From contig NC_060025.1 in assembly GCF_021134715.1 (NCBI RefSeq), forward strand, positions 1,922,001 through 1,986,000: a stretch of DNA of 64,000 bases, read 5' to 3'. The DNA is from Daphnia pulex. Lineage: Eukaryota > Arthropoda > Branchiopoda > Diplostraca > Daphniidae. Shown here piece by piece: positions 39,083 through 49,500 of this stretch. The stretch's first letter is position 1, and each line of letters starts with the position of its first letter. Position numbers and translations under genes: made by a program. The notes beneath the pieces are model-generated. The model ran no database searches and had not been told where the DNA came from. It saw nothing but the letters and a program-made list of their open reading frames with translations.

Positions 39083-41665
39083 AAATCGGACTGTCATGTC
39101 GGTTGAATGGCAATTGTTCAGCTGGATGACATCCGGTGTCAATAGAAACTATAAGCTAGCGTGGGTTTTTAGGTGAACGACTGTCAGGTATTTCCGTATG
39201 TTTGAAATGCTAAAGTCAACACAGATGAGATGAATAAGCGCCCAGCAGTCTGTCTAAATACTGCACATCGGTTATTGGGAAGCCAATTGGCAAGTGTTAT
39301 CTCCACCCACACAGACTTACGTGACGCAATAACATGCGCTGAATTCTACCGATGGACAATAGGTTCTTAGCAATTCAAACTAATGTAAACGTTTCACCTC
39401 CAATCAGCTCTGAAAATGGCGAATCTAAATTTCTTAGACGACAAATGGTCTAAATCGATGTGGCGGTCGAAAAGAAGTCGATTGCCAATAAAAATGTCGG
39501 ACCCATCGACCCACACACACAAATCAACCGCATCTATTACTAAATTATCGTTTCGTACCCGGATCTCTGCGATCGACAGTAATCGAATGTATTGGGCCCA
39601 TTCAACTTCAGACACAACAACAACAGAAACAGTTTGGGCGTGATTCCAGCTCTCGGCTAGAATCGAGAGTCTCTCTTACATAGAGAGTCTGGGTCTATTT
39701 AATTCGGTTTCCAGTCTATATAGTAGTAGTTTAGTAGTGTATCTATATAATTGTTGGTTTTGTCTATATCGTCTGGGCCAACTGATTTACTCCAAATGTA
39801 TAAAAGAAAACGGGATCGCCATCCTCCCCCGCGTTTTATCGGCAGAGCACAAGTGTCTAGGAATAAAGAAAAAAGGATATACTATAATACGTTTTGATTG
39901 TTGTAAAGTCTTTTTGGGTTGGGCCGCAGAGTTCGTGACCCGCATATAATCGAAACCCGCACAGACGAATATACTGACTGACGGGTGTGTGCTGGGATGG
40001 TCTGAGATGCTGGAGGCTGTGGATATTGGCCTGTCAAAACATTTTCCCTTCAGGGGAGGCTCTTGCTGTTGCCTTTACCTCTCTGGTGGTGCGGCGTCCA
40101 GCAGTTAAGAAATACAATCAACCAGACAGACCTTGGATGAGAACCAACAGATGCCGGTCAGTCGCGGCGGCTCCAGTCGCGCTGACTTTTCGATATCAAA
40201 TCCCGAACGAAAATATCAGAAATCAGCCGGTCGACAACACAGCAAGCCAAAGCCCCCAATCAAAACAAAAGTCAACTTGGGATAACAAACAAAAACGTCT
40301 CTATTTATATGTATAGAGAAAGCCCGACGTCTAGACACAGCACAAGGGACTTTTCCCGACTTTTCCGGATCAAACTGACTGGCCATCAACCGGAATTGAC
40401 GGCCGAAACGATTAATCCGCGGACGTGAAATTCCTCGACGCATTTCGTCGATATATAGTACCTCTAATACTATACGCATCTACAGAAATGTCTGGGGAAT
40501 TATACTATATACACACCGGTGGAGAGCTTTTCTTTAATCTCGCTTGACACATCCATTCAATGTTTAACTGCTTCTACCGCCATTGCTGCTACTGCACTAT
40601 GTATGAATGCGGAATCATTCATCTCGACGGTTACATCCGACAGCAAAGGAATGACCCTTCATCTTTTTTTCGGCTCCTAATAACTAATAGGCCTCTACGC
40701 GGACCTGCACTCACTCAATACATCAAGAATATCAAAGTATATAGAACTTGTGTCTATAGATAGAAAACCATTTGCTTTGAACGCTTGTAATGTCCGTTTT
40801 CTAGGCGATTCTATAGAGCTGCTGATGGCGCATCATCATCTTTTTCTTCTTGAAAGATGATGGCCGTAGTCATCGATAAATAGACCTCTCTCCTAATGTC
40901 TGACGTTGTTGTTATTCCAGTGGACTTTGTTGTCTGCTCGCTGTGAGGTTGGCGATTTCTTTGTAGAATCGATATTTCTTTTTGTTCAACCCTCTCTGTT
41001 TATGCATGAAAACAAGTTTAAAAGGCTCGTCTCTGGCTCTTTTATTCTTGTTGAAACGGATTTAGGACCACCCCCTCTCGTCGGCTCTGATTAGATTCTT
41101 CGAGTGGAACAGGGGGAAAAACGGGAGATGGAAAAAATAATCAGATCACGCACAGTGGAGACAAATATATCGTCGCAGGACTCGCAAAGGAAAGTGGAAT
41201 CATAACAGCTATCCGTCGGCCCAATATTACGTAGGATACGAGTGTGTACTATATGTATCTGCTTCTCCAAATCGTGTTTCGTTTTATTTTAAGTGAAGCC
41301 GGCAAGATGGAAGACTATATAACAAACCCCCCGGCTTCTCATTGGCAGTTTCCCTGTTGATGTGACGGCGGATTGGACGGAATAAGCTGTTTTTTTTCCC
41401 CTCCAGTTATTCGTCGTTGACAGTCTCAAAGCCGGAAATAACAAATCTTTATCTGGGGGAAGAAACTAGAGTACGTAAAAATAAAAGAGAAGGGATTTGA
41501 GAAAAGAAAATATTAAAAAAAGTAACAAATTCGTCCGTTAGAGGCGCTGCAATCAAAATCTGACAAGCAGACGAATCGGGAATTCGTCATTCACGTTCTT
41601 CTTACGATTTCGTGAGAATAATGATGCGCCCATTGTCACTTAGCAATATCGTTAATGAATAAATC
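39083..41665. other. Intergenic sequence with no supported gene
   Basis: No exon chain with coding character was found on either strand. Open frames are short and interrupted by AT-rich low-complexity sequence. The interval separates the minus-strand secreted-protein gene from the plus-strand JTB gene, so it should hold both promoters. Confidence 0.4.
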
Positions 41666-42424
41666 ATGATTGAAAAGTGCACTAAAAAACGTATGCTCAT
41701 CTCCATTGCTCTTCTCATCGGGTAAGAAGCAAAACTAAAATTTATTAATTATTCTTACGTCAGCGACAGCTCTCTAGCACGTATGATGCAACGTGGCTGT
41801 GTTCTCAATGTAAAAAAAGTGTTTTTAAATTGTGCTAATGATTCTGTTTTATCTCTTGTTGAGAGTAGATTGTCTATTGCAATTGTTCTACTTGAGCATC
41901 ATCTGACACAGAACTCTCATCACACCTCCCACTTCCACGCCAATCATTCCGGCAATCATTCTGGCAATCAATGCTGGCTGAATGGTGAAAAGATCACAGT
42001 TTTGGAAGACTGTCACCCATGCACGGGTAAAATTCTGCTTTCTTTTTGTTTAATACTAGTTTCAACATTTTATCTTTGTTTTCCGATGATAGAATTTGAA
42101 AAGAACAGCCAGAGTGTGGGCTCCTGTGTAGCAACTGGCTACAAAGAGAAGATTCGCTGCGAGACTTCTGGTGATACATATAGAAGGTATTCAACATTCC
42201 AAGAGAATTAAAAAAACAAATGTGGGAAAAGTTTAATAATAACCACTGTTATTTTTCTGTCTTTTAGCTGTGAACGAGTCCTGTGGCTAGAAGAACGGCG
42301 GTTTTGGACACTTGAAATAACCAGCCTTGTCCTTGGTCTAGTTTCTTCGACGTTCGTTATGTGGAGACAAAGACTTTTAGAACGCCAATCAATGCAAAAA
42401 CTTCAGAAACAAATCAACATTTAA
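41666..42424 (+). CDS. JTB: JTB (jumping translocation breakpoint) protein, four exons
   Basis: Exons 41666-41721, 41764-42026, 42093-42186 and 42268-42424 join in frame to 189 residues across short GT-AG introns. The exon 2 acceptor has two usable AGs six bases apart, both in frame. The N-terminus has a signal or membrane segment (MLISIALLIG). The ectodomain carries the family's cysteine pattern: CW...CHPC, then a CVATGYKEKIRCE segment and SCERVLWLEERRFW. A single membrane segment (LEITSLVLGLVSSTFVMW) and a short basic tail ending LQKQINI follow, as in vertebrate JTB. Human JTB is a type I membrane protein linked to mitochondrial and cytokinetic functions. Unusual is a histidine/asparagine-rich insert (HHLTQNSHHTSHFHANHSG) before the first CW. 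GSTCD begins 61 bp downstream on the same strand. Confidence 0.85.
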
Positions 42425-42485
42425 AGGTTCTCTTTATAAGTGGAAAAAAGTTTAAACTGATGTGACCCGTAAGAAAAAAAGAAAA

Positions 42486-44336
42486 ATGACGAATACGCTT
42501 TACATCCCCATTGCGGACGGTTCGACAAGTTTGAATGGTCTAATAGCCATGTTCATCAACAATTGGTGCGGAAATAAAACTTTATTGACTTTAGTGAATC
42601 ATCCAAGTGAATTGCTGACCATCCCCATTCCTGTCCCGACCGTATTGGCGGCCAAAGTCGATCCCGATCTCGTTTTAATAACTACTCTACCTCTCCTGAT
42701 AGTGGGTGAATGCGAGAATCTATCCCGTCTCACCGTGTCCGGTCTGGCAGCAGTCAGCCGACACTTGATGAAAGAATCGAACGACCCTGTGGTACTGAAA
42801 GCTATGGGATTTCGTGGTAATTGTTTACAGGCCCCAGCCGAGTGCTCCATTTGGACTTCCTTTTGCGAAGTTCAAATGATTCAGACGACGATCCTTTTTC
42901 TGACTCAGCCGCAACAACCAGACGTTGTCGAAATCCCTGTGGCCCTTGTCAAACTGGAGGAACACCTGAAGCAGCCGATTCGGATGCACAATGTCGTTAA
43001 ACGATGGCAGGTGGAAGAGCCTCGTTCAGCCGCAGGTGGACAACTCAAAAGACAAGAGATACAGAAGCTGGCTGGTGCCTTGCTGGACCACACCTATGCC
43101 GAAGGGCCCGACATGACATTGGCCGACCTTATCCTCTTTCCATGCGTGACCCTTTTGTCCGAGCGACTATCGATTCTTGGCGTCCATTTGGCCGACCACT
43201 TGCCTCGAGTGGCTGGTTGGCTGACAACAATGAAAGTTTTGGTGAGTCCAGCGTGGAGCCAAACGGTAGGTGAAATGCCATTTCCCGATATTGCGTCGTT
43301 GAGGATTCAGTCTCATCCGACGGTCAAAGTCCCTAGAGCCAAAGAAGCCAGCCTGTACAAGAAAGACGCTGCACGACGCACAGGCACTGCGGGTAACTTG
43401 AGTGCCGAAGAGGTAGCCAGGGTTATCGACCTGTTGAAAAGACAACGGCTGATGTGGTTGCAAGATGATGTCGAAGGCGGAACTGCTGGAGTGACCACCG
43501 ATTTGCCGGAAGGCTTGATTAGCCACATCGACGTGACTCCTTGCTCTGATTTCACGGCCAAGATTGACTGGTCAGCTCTACCCGATCCGGCCCACCCTCA
43601 GCAAGGCCACGTGCCCGGTAAATATTCTTTGATTCACACGTGTGAAATGAGGGGAAATATTGATTTTTTCATTTAAACGCTAGGTTCCCGTCTCGATCGA
43701 AAAATCCAGCAGTTAGATGGGATGGCGGCAGCTGTTGTCGACGCTGTATCAGTGGGCGACGTCGTCGTCGATTTCTGCTCTGGTGGTGGTCATTTGGGCA
43801 TTTTATTGGCCTACCTTCTGCCCCGCTGCCGTGTCATTATGGTCGATAATAAAGAAGAATCTATTCGCAATGCTCGGCAACGAGTTGCCCAACTGAAATT
43901 GGATAACGTCACCATCATTCAGAGTAATTTGGACTATTTTCGTGGGCGTTTCGACTTGGGTGTCGCCTTGCATGCGTGCGGAGTCGCCACCGATCTCGTC
44001 TTGCAAACCTGCTTGACCCAGCGGGCAGCCTTCGTCCTTTGCCCGTGCTGTTACGGAAATTTGGCCCACCCGGATTTACCTATTCAGTATCCGCAAAGTC
44101 AATTGTATTGCAGTCGCGATATTCCGGCCGCTGATTTCTCCGTTCTGGCACGGATGGCCGACCATATCACGCCGACTGGTCGGATGGCCATGGCTGCCGT
44201 CGATTTGGATCGAATCGCCAGAGCTTCTCAAGATGATTACCTTGTTAAATTGATAAAACTGAAACCAGATTTGTGTTCTCCCAAACATGATCTCCTCATT
44301 GGAATCCCATCGAAGCAACACAGAACAAAGTCTTAG
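42486..44336 (+). CDS. GSTCD: GSTCD: GST C-terminal-like domain plus methyltransferase-like domain
   Basis: Two coding exons, 42486-43617 and 43684-44336, join through a 66-bp intron to 594 residues. ATG 42486 is the first in-frame ATG; the frame extends upstream only to a GTG. The N-terminal half contains a GST C-terminal-like helical region (PDMTLADLILFPCVTLLSERL). Exon 2 encodes a Rossmann methyltransferase-like domain with the SAM-binding motif VVVDFCSGGGHLGI (residues about 404-417), an acidic VMVD-like strand end (RVIMVDNKEES), the HACGVATD motif and a CPCCYGN segment typical of the GSTCD/METTL25-like group. The protein is thought to be cytoplasmic; substrate and catalysis are not settled for the family. 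It ends 78 bp before the convergent NANS stop codon. No AATAAA separates it from JTB, so a shared transcript is possible. Confidence 0.87.
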
Positions 44337-44414
44337 TATTTTGAATTCTGTATTTTTCTTTTCTTTTTCTCGTAGATAAATCAGTGCCGAATAGGATGAA
44401 ATACAATTTAGTTT

Positions 44415-45654
44415 TTAAATAATACAGTCCAAAGTAATTGTTTCGTCTTGATCCACGTTTCTAGAAAGAGTTTTCCCTACTAGCAGATCAAGATGTTGAG
44501 GGGGCCAGCCGACAGGCTGACCGACTTTAACGGTTAAATGTTCGCTGCAAAGTTGAACACCGGCTTCCAATTTTTGTGTACACACGACCGACTTGCCCAA
44601 CTTTTGATGGCACGGCTCCTCAGATGGCTGTTTAGACTTGACGACCGAGCCCAGAGCTTTCTCGATTGTACGTATACCTTCGACCAGAGACCTATATAGA
44701 ATGGGATAATCAGGCTCAGTTTTTCGAGGAAAATACGAGTGCAATACGCTACTTCAATTCTAAAGGATCAAGTGAGCAGGCGTGGTCGTTGCCTTTCCAC
44801 GACTTGTCCAAAGTTACGTGTCGCTCAATGACGTGAGCTCCCAGAGCTGCAGCGGCTAAAGTTATAGAAAGTCCTAATTCGTGACCGGAATATCCGATTG
44901 GAGATCCTGGAAAGTGGTCCCTATAGGATTGCATCACTCTTAAGTGAACTTGGTCCTCTGGAGTGGGATAGGAAGAGGTGCACTGTAGTATGCAGACCCT
45001 GGGATTACAGGCATTCATTCTTTCCATGGCAGTTTTGACTGTTTGCATGTCTTGCATTCCTGATTGAAAACAAGGTTTTGTCGTTTTTTTCTGTTGCTGA
45101 ACTACTTGAGATGTGTACCTGTAGAATATATAATAGGTAGTTTGGTCTTGGCAGCTTTCTCCAGCAGAATCAAGTTATTGGCATCCCCTGAACCCATCTT
45201 TATGAATGGAACTCCTAAGCTGACTAGGAAATCTAACGATACCTATTTATAGAAAAATCTAAAGTTTTATTCAAGTAAATTAAACAAAACAATGTAGAGT
45301 TACTTCGTCCATGGCTGAGGCAGTGAAGTGTATGTTTATCAAAGAGGCAAATGTCATCAGTTCTTTATATTGGTCTTCTGAAAACTCCAAGAATGTTTTG
45401 TGTTCCCCGTAAGTTGAAGCCCAAGCATGTGGGCTCTCATAGTGACGGGCCAAGACTGACTTGGTGAATTTGGAATGCAAATCTGATTTCTGAAACTTGA
45501 CGCAGTCAGCACCACAGTCCTTGGCCATCTTTATGAGTTTCTTGGCTATCTCAATATCTCCTTGGTGATTTTGTCCAATTTCAGCAATGATGAAGCATGG
45601 GTGACCATCACCAATCCATGTATTGTTGACCAACTCAAAACTGCGCGCCGTCAT
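44415..45654 (-). CDS. NANS: Sialic acid synthase (N-acetylneuraminate-9-phosphate synthase)
   Basis: Condenses N-acetylmannosamine-6-phosphate with phosphoenolpyruvate to give phosphorylated sialic acid in the cytosol. Exons in transcript order, 45654-45304, 45242-45119, 45059-44753 and 44691-44415, join in frame to 352 residues, close to human NANS (359). The NeuB barrel is clear: AEIGQNHQGD, DCGADCVKFQKS, TYGEHKTFLEFS, FTASAMDE, KMGSGDANN, LQCTSSYPTP, PIGYSGHELG, ERHVTLDKSWKGNDHACSL. The C-terminal antifreeze-like (SAF) domain begins at about residue 285 (KLGKSVV ... LTVKVG). Introns are 59-63 bp. It is head-to-head with RpS4, with about 440 bp to that gene's start region, and tail-to-tail with GSTCD. 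Nothing looks broken. Confidence 0.93.
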
Positions 45655-46095
45655 TGTTTTGTAATATCCGATGGTCGATAAGCGAAAATATCAGTAGGTA
45701 AGACACATCAACCAACCTACATAAACAAAGTTAAACATCACAGTTCAAGAATATATTTGAAAAAATATGATTAAAATGAACTAACCTTTATATATGATAC
45801 ACTATCGTATTTAATTGAACAAGCTTCCTACTTTTTAACTGTTTAAAATTTCCCAAACAAATTTCACAATAGCCGCAAGGCATAAGCATCAAATCGATTC
45901 AGGTCCCCTGTCGAGAGTTGACAAACCTCAATAATTAAATGAATTTTAAGCAATTCCAGTTAAAAATATCATTTATGAGTCTAAATAAAAATAATTGTAA
46001 TATATTCATGCATAAAACAATAAAATTAACGCTTAAAAAAGGAATTAAAATTATTATTCGACATTCATGTAGGAGGAGTGATGAAGTGAGAAGAG
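45655..46095. promoter_or_regulatory. Shared upstream region between NANS and RpS4
   Basis: This AT-rich interval of about 440 bp lies between divergently transcribed genes, so it must hold both promoters. I see no strong TATA box placed for either gene. That fits TATA-less housekeeping promoters, but no element is proven. Confidence 0.45.
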
Positions 46096-46106
46096 TCTTC
46101 CTCTCA
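46096..46106 (+). promoter_or_regulatory. 5' TOP-like pyrimidine tract at the RpS4 start
   Basis: A pyrimidine run (TCTTCCTCTC) lies about 75 bp before the ATG. Ribosomal protein mRNAs usually begin with such a tract, which links translation to TOR signalling. The exact start site is inferred. Confidence 0.45.
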
Positions 46107-46173
46107 TGAGCGGTCGTCCAGTTTCTGTCTAGAGAAAAGCTACTCTGTCTTTTCTTATTGAACTACGTCAAGA

Positions 46174-47467
46174 ATGGTGGGTGCTAGTTCTCTTTTTTAT
46201 CTGAAAACATCGGTTTTATATTATGGTTTATTTCAACATCTACTTTTTCCATCAATTTTTGCAGCTTTTCAACTTCATTTACATATTCTTTTCTTCATTT
46301 GTTGGTTACTAATTCATGTGTTCGTTTCATTATTGTGCAGGCTCGCGGACCCAAGAAGCATTTGAAGCGTTTAGCCGCGCCGAAGTCATGGATGTTGGAT
46401 AAATTGGGTGGTGTTTTTGCTCCACGACCAAGCACAGGCCCACACAAGTTGAGGGAATCACTTCCCTTGGTTGTTTTCCTTCGTAACCGTCTGAAGTATG
46501 CCTTGAACAACTCTGAAGTGACCAAAATCGTCATGCAAAGGCTCATCAAAGTCGACGGTAAAGTCCGTACCGACTCCAACTACCCAGCCGGTTTCATGGG
46601 TAAGTGTTACTTTTCTTGTGACTGTTGATTTCTGTTGTGACATTTGTACTCTTGATCTGTAGACGTTATCACCATTGACAAGACTGGTGAATATTTCCGC
46701 TTGGTATATGATGTCAAGGGCCGCTTTGCCATCCACAGAATTACTGCTGAGGAGGCTAAGGTATAATTATCAAATGCTTTTGTGAAGTATATTTTCATTA
46801 ATATAATTTTTTTTTTTTTGCAGTACAAGCTTTGCAAAGTTCGACGCGTTCAGGTTGGACCCAAGGGAATCCCCTTCATCACCACCCATGACGGACGCAC
46901 AATCCGTTACCCCGATCCATTGGTTAAGGTTAACGATACCATCCAGTTGGACATTGCTACCAACAAAATCATGGACTTCATCAAGTTCGACTCTGGCAAT
47001 TTGTGCATGATCACTGGTGGTCGTAACTTGGGGCGAGTCGGAACCATCATCAACCGTGAACGTCACCCTGGTTCTTTCGACATTGTCCACGTTAAGGATG
47101 CTCTTGGCCACCTTTTTGCCACCAGGTAGTTATTTGTTTCTGTATTTGTTTTGCCTGATCGAAGCCAGCAATGTCAGTCTAAACTACTGCCTGTTGGTCA
47201 TAAGTGGCATATATAAAATGTTTTATATGGTCGCAGTCTAGTCATGCCATACTATTCTTGCATTACCCAATAATAACAACAGTTGTATGTGAGTTGATTT
47301 TACTAACAGTTCAGATTCTAATGATTTCTTGTATCAATAGGTTGAATAACGTCTTCATTATTGGAAAGGGTAGCAAGGCTTACATTTCTCTGCCTCGCGA
47401 CAAGGGTGTTAAGCTGAGCATTGCGGAAGAAAGGAACAAGCGCTTGGCTGCCAAAGCTGCCGCTTAA
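46174..47467 (+). CDS. RpS4: 40S ribosomal protein S4 (eS4), five coding exons
   Basis: Exons 46174-46176, 46341-46599, 46663-46760, 46824-47125 and 47341-47467 join to 262 residues; human RPS4X has 263. The first coding exon is only the ATG, as often in ribosomal protein genes, and the intron follows it directly. The protein starts [20 protein letters not shown] and contains the S4 RNA-binding region ([19 protein letters not shown]), the central KOW-like region ([14 protein letters not shown]) and the conserved end [21 protein letters not shown]. It is a structural component of the small ribosomal subunit. Intron 4 (215 bp) is longer than the others and holds an H/ACA-like snoRNA. No canonical AATAAA follows the stop closely; sequence downstream contains four more copies of that snoRNA. 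Confidence 0.96.
47152..47284 (+). ncRNA. H/ACA-type snoRNA candidate, copy 1 (in RpS4 intron 4)
   Basis: A ~133-nt element inside intron 4. It begins near TGCCTGATCGAAGCC, has a first stem formed by GCCAGCA with TGTTGGT, an H box ATATAA, then TTATATGGTCGCA, the block CATTACCCAATAA and an ACA near the 3' end. The order hairpin-H-hairpin-ACA and the length fit an H/ACA pseudouridylation guide. Location in a ribosomal protein intron is classic for snoRNAs. The modified site is not identified. Confidence 0.65.
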
Positions 47468-47690
47468 ATGACTTATTTCGAAGCTGAAGCCGTGTGTAAT
47501 TTCCACCCGATGAATACACGGTGTTGGCTGTAATCATTGCTTTATATTGGTTTTGTGTTACTATTAACTTTTTGTTAGTTTTAGTTGTCTTATTAACTAA
47601 TTGAGCAGCTTATTAGGTATCAACCGGTTAGTTTTCAACGACTCCGAACTCCATTCACGCAAGATGAGTTTTTCGTCATCAGGTAATTGA
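47468..47690. other. RpS4 3' flank and possible first exon of the snoRNA host
   Basis: This stretch includes the RpS4 3' UTR and a sequence ending in CATCAG before a gtaatt donor-like site near 47682. Either the RpS4 transcript reads through into further exons, or a new host transcript starts near 47620. Confidence 0.35.
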
Positions 47691-47704
47691 TTTTTTTTTT
47701 GTTT

Positions 47705-47839
47705 TGCCTGATCGAAGCCAGCAATGTCGGTTCAAAACTACTGCCTGCTGGTCATAAGTGGCATACATTAACTGTTTTATATGGTCGCAGTCCAATTGAA
47801 AAAATATTGGGCATGCATTACCCAATAATAACAACAGTT
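47705..47839 (+). ncRNA. H/ACA-type snoRNA candidate, copy 2
   Basis: Closest relative of copy 1: the same TGCCTGATCGAAGCCAGCAATGTC start, TGCTGGTCATAAGTGGCATA, an H box ACATTA, TTTTATATGGTCGCAG and the 3' block CATTACCCAATAATAACAACAG. It lies between a gtaatt donor-like site near 47682 and a ctttctgcag acceptor near 47889, so it appears to be intronic. The loop of hairpin 2 differs from copy 1, which shows divergence in unconstrained parts. Confidence 0.65.
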
Positions 47840-48315
47840 CTGTTTTTGCTTAAAAATGTTTTTTACAATTTTTTTTTTACTTTCTGCAGGTAATATGCTT
47901 GACTTTCGGCGTCGCCACCCACTGCTTCGTTTCTTTGATACTCCGTAGTGAAATTGGCTGTAGTTCAACAGCCGTTGAACTACTGCAGGCTTTTCAAATT
48001 AGGTAATTCGTTGGCGTTTTCTACGAATGTATTGCAAGTTTTAAAATGGCATTTTTATTTATTTTAATTTTTTATTATTAACATTATTATTAACAAAATT
48101 TATTTGCTGTGTTTCGTTCGGAAGTTATGTTATCCTTGTAAATTAAAAGTGATTTGTTATAGTCAACTAACTTCAGTTATTCAGTATTTTATTTTTATGC
48201 AGGTGTCCATCTCATCAACCCAGTGATGAACATTTTTTGGACTAACGTTTGGTGCGGTTTGGCTGAAAATTTATTCCCTAATTGAGGTAGTTATTAACGT
48301 TGATTTCTCTATTTT

Positions 48316-48449
48316 TGCTATATCGAAGCCTGCTTTGGGAGCGAAAAATACTCCTTGCTGGTCAAAAATTAGCAGATACTAAAATGGCTTATAATGGTCG
48401 CTGGTTAGTAGATGATACTAATGCTGCATTACCCAATAAGTCTACAGTA
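48316..48449 (+). ncRNA. H/ACA-type snoRNA candidate, copy 3
   Basis: 134 nt. It carries TATCGAAGCCTGC, CTTGCTGGTCAAAAATT, an H box ATACTA, TTATAATGGTCGCTGG and TGCATTACCCAATAAGTCTACA, with ACA three bases from the inferred end. A gtagtt donor-like site lies about 25 bp upstream and a tttacag acceptor about 50 bp downstream. Confidence 0.62.
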
Positions 48450-48751
48450 ACCCTTTTAATCACAATATAATGTTAAACCTGTATTATTTCTGTTTACAGA
48501 TCAAGTGCGTTCGACCTTGCCAAGGATTACTGGTGCCAACACAAGATGTTACTTCTTGGTATATCTTGACCGAAAAGTTTTCCCGTTATGGAATTTTGAA
48601 AAGATATTTCAGGGAAAGTTTCAGAAACACGTTTTCTTATGGTTAGATTGACTTGTCGAGATTCGGATTTCACCCACTCAGTGCTACGAACTTAACAGGA
48701 TTTGCTAGATTTTAAAATGGTAATTTTTTCTACAATGTTATTCGCTTTCTT

Positions 48752-48887
48752 TGCCATATCGAAGCCTGCATCGTCAGCTGTGACTGCTGCTTGCTGGTCA
48801 ATAATTGGCAAATATTAAAATGTTTTATAATGGTCGCTAATCGATTTCAATCATATCGATGCTGCATTACCCAATAATACTACATTA
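48752..48887 (+). ncRNA. H/ACA-type snoRNA candidate, copy 4
   Basis: 136 nt. It has TATCGAAGCCTGCATCGTCAG, TGCTTGCTGGTCAATAATTGGCA, an H box ATATTA, TTATAATGGTCGC, an upper stem ATCGAT with ATCGAT, and TGCATTACCCAATAATACTACA. It lies between a gtaatt donor-like site near 48721 and a ttcttag acceptor near 48947. Confidence 0.62.
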
Positions 48888-49115
48888 TAAACAAAAAAAA
48901 ATATATATTAACAATTCATCTAATTCTTTAATATATTATTTCTTAGATGCAATGGGATCCTCAACTCCAAACACTTTTTAAATCTCGACTTGTGGTATTA
49001 GATTTGATGCGATTGTTATCCCTTGTTGATATTCCTAAATAATCCGGTTTTTTTCATTAGCAATTGGAACGGCCACCAATTTAAATAGGTAATTAGTTTT
49101 TTTTTCTTTTTCCTT

Positions 49116-49250
49116 TGCCTTATCGAAGCCTGCATCGTCAGTTGTACATCCTGCTTGCTGGTCAAAAATTGGCACATATTACGAAGTCTTATAATGGTCG
49201 TAGACTAGTTATTATATACTGGAACTGCATTACCCAATAAGCCAACATTC
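49116..49250 (+). ncRNA. H/ACA-type snoRNA candidate, copy 5
   Basis: 135 nt. It has TATCGAAGCCTGCATCGTCAG (as in copy 4), TGCTTGCTGGTCAAAAATTGGCA, an H box ATATTA, TTATAATGGTCGTAG and TGCATTACCCAATAAGCCAACA. It is preceded by a gtaatt donor-like site near 49089 and followed by an aacag acceptor near 49350. Confidence 0.62.
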
Positions 49251-49500
49251 GTAATTAAAACTTTTGATGTAGTTTTTAATGAAAGTTTTTTTCTTCCCAT
49301 AATATATAGATTAGAAAGCGGTTGAATACTGAATTATTTATATAACAGATGGCAAATGTGAACAGGGGTTTGTTGCCATAGGTGTTAGTTCATGGACAAA
49401 CGTAAGATCATTTCTCTTAAATCTTGTTTTCAAACGCAATACCTTTTCAGACTGGATAGGGTGATGGGTGCCAAAAATGTTTGACTATGTAATAGGTAAA

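Larger units (their letters stand above)
47682..49500 (+). ncRNA. Candidate non-coding snoRNA host transcript downstream of RpS4
   Basis: Short exon-like segments alternate with introns that each carry one snoRNA copy. Approximate exon pieces are 47891-48001, 48202-48286, 48500-48718 and 48948-49088, each between an AG acceptor and a GTAAT/GTAGT donor. None has a sustained frame, and intron 48002-48201 carries no copy. This resembles UHG/gas5-type hosts, whose exons are dispensable. Whether it is joined to RpS4 or has its own promoter cannot be told from sequence. Confidence 0.4.

Noticed and set aside
42462-42485. Extending GSTCD upstream to 42462
   Set aside because: The codon there is GTG, followed by a run of basic codons with no homology. 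ATG 42486 fits the family start.
47152-49250. C/D-box snoRNA interpretation of the repeated ~135-nt elements
   Set aside because: The elements are too long and lack paired RUGAUGA and CUGA boxes with a terminal stem, whereas H and ACA boxes are present in all five.
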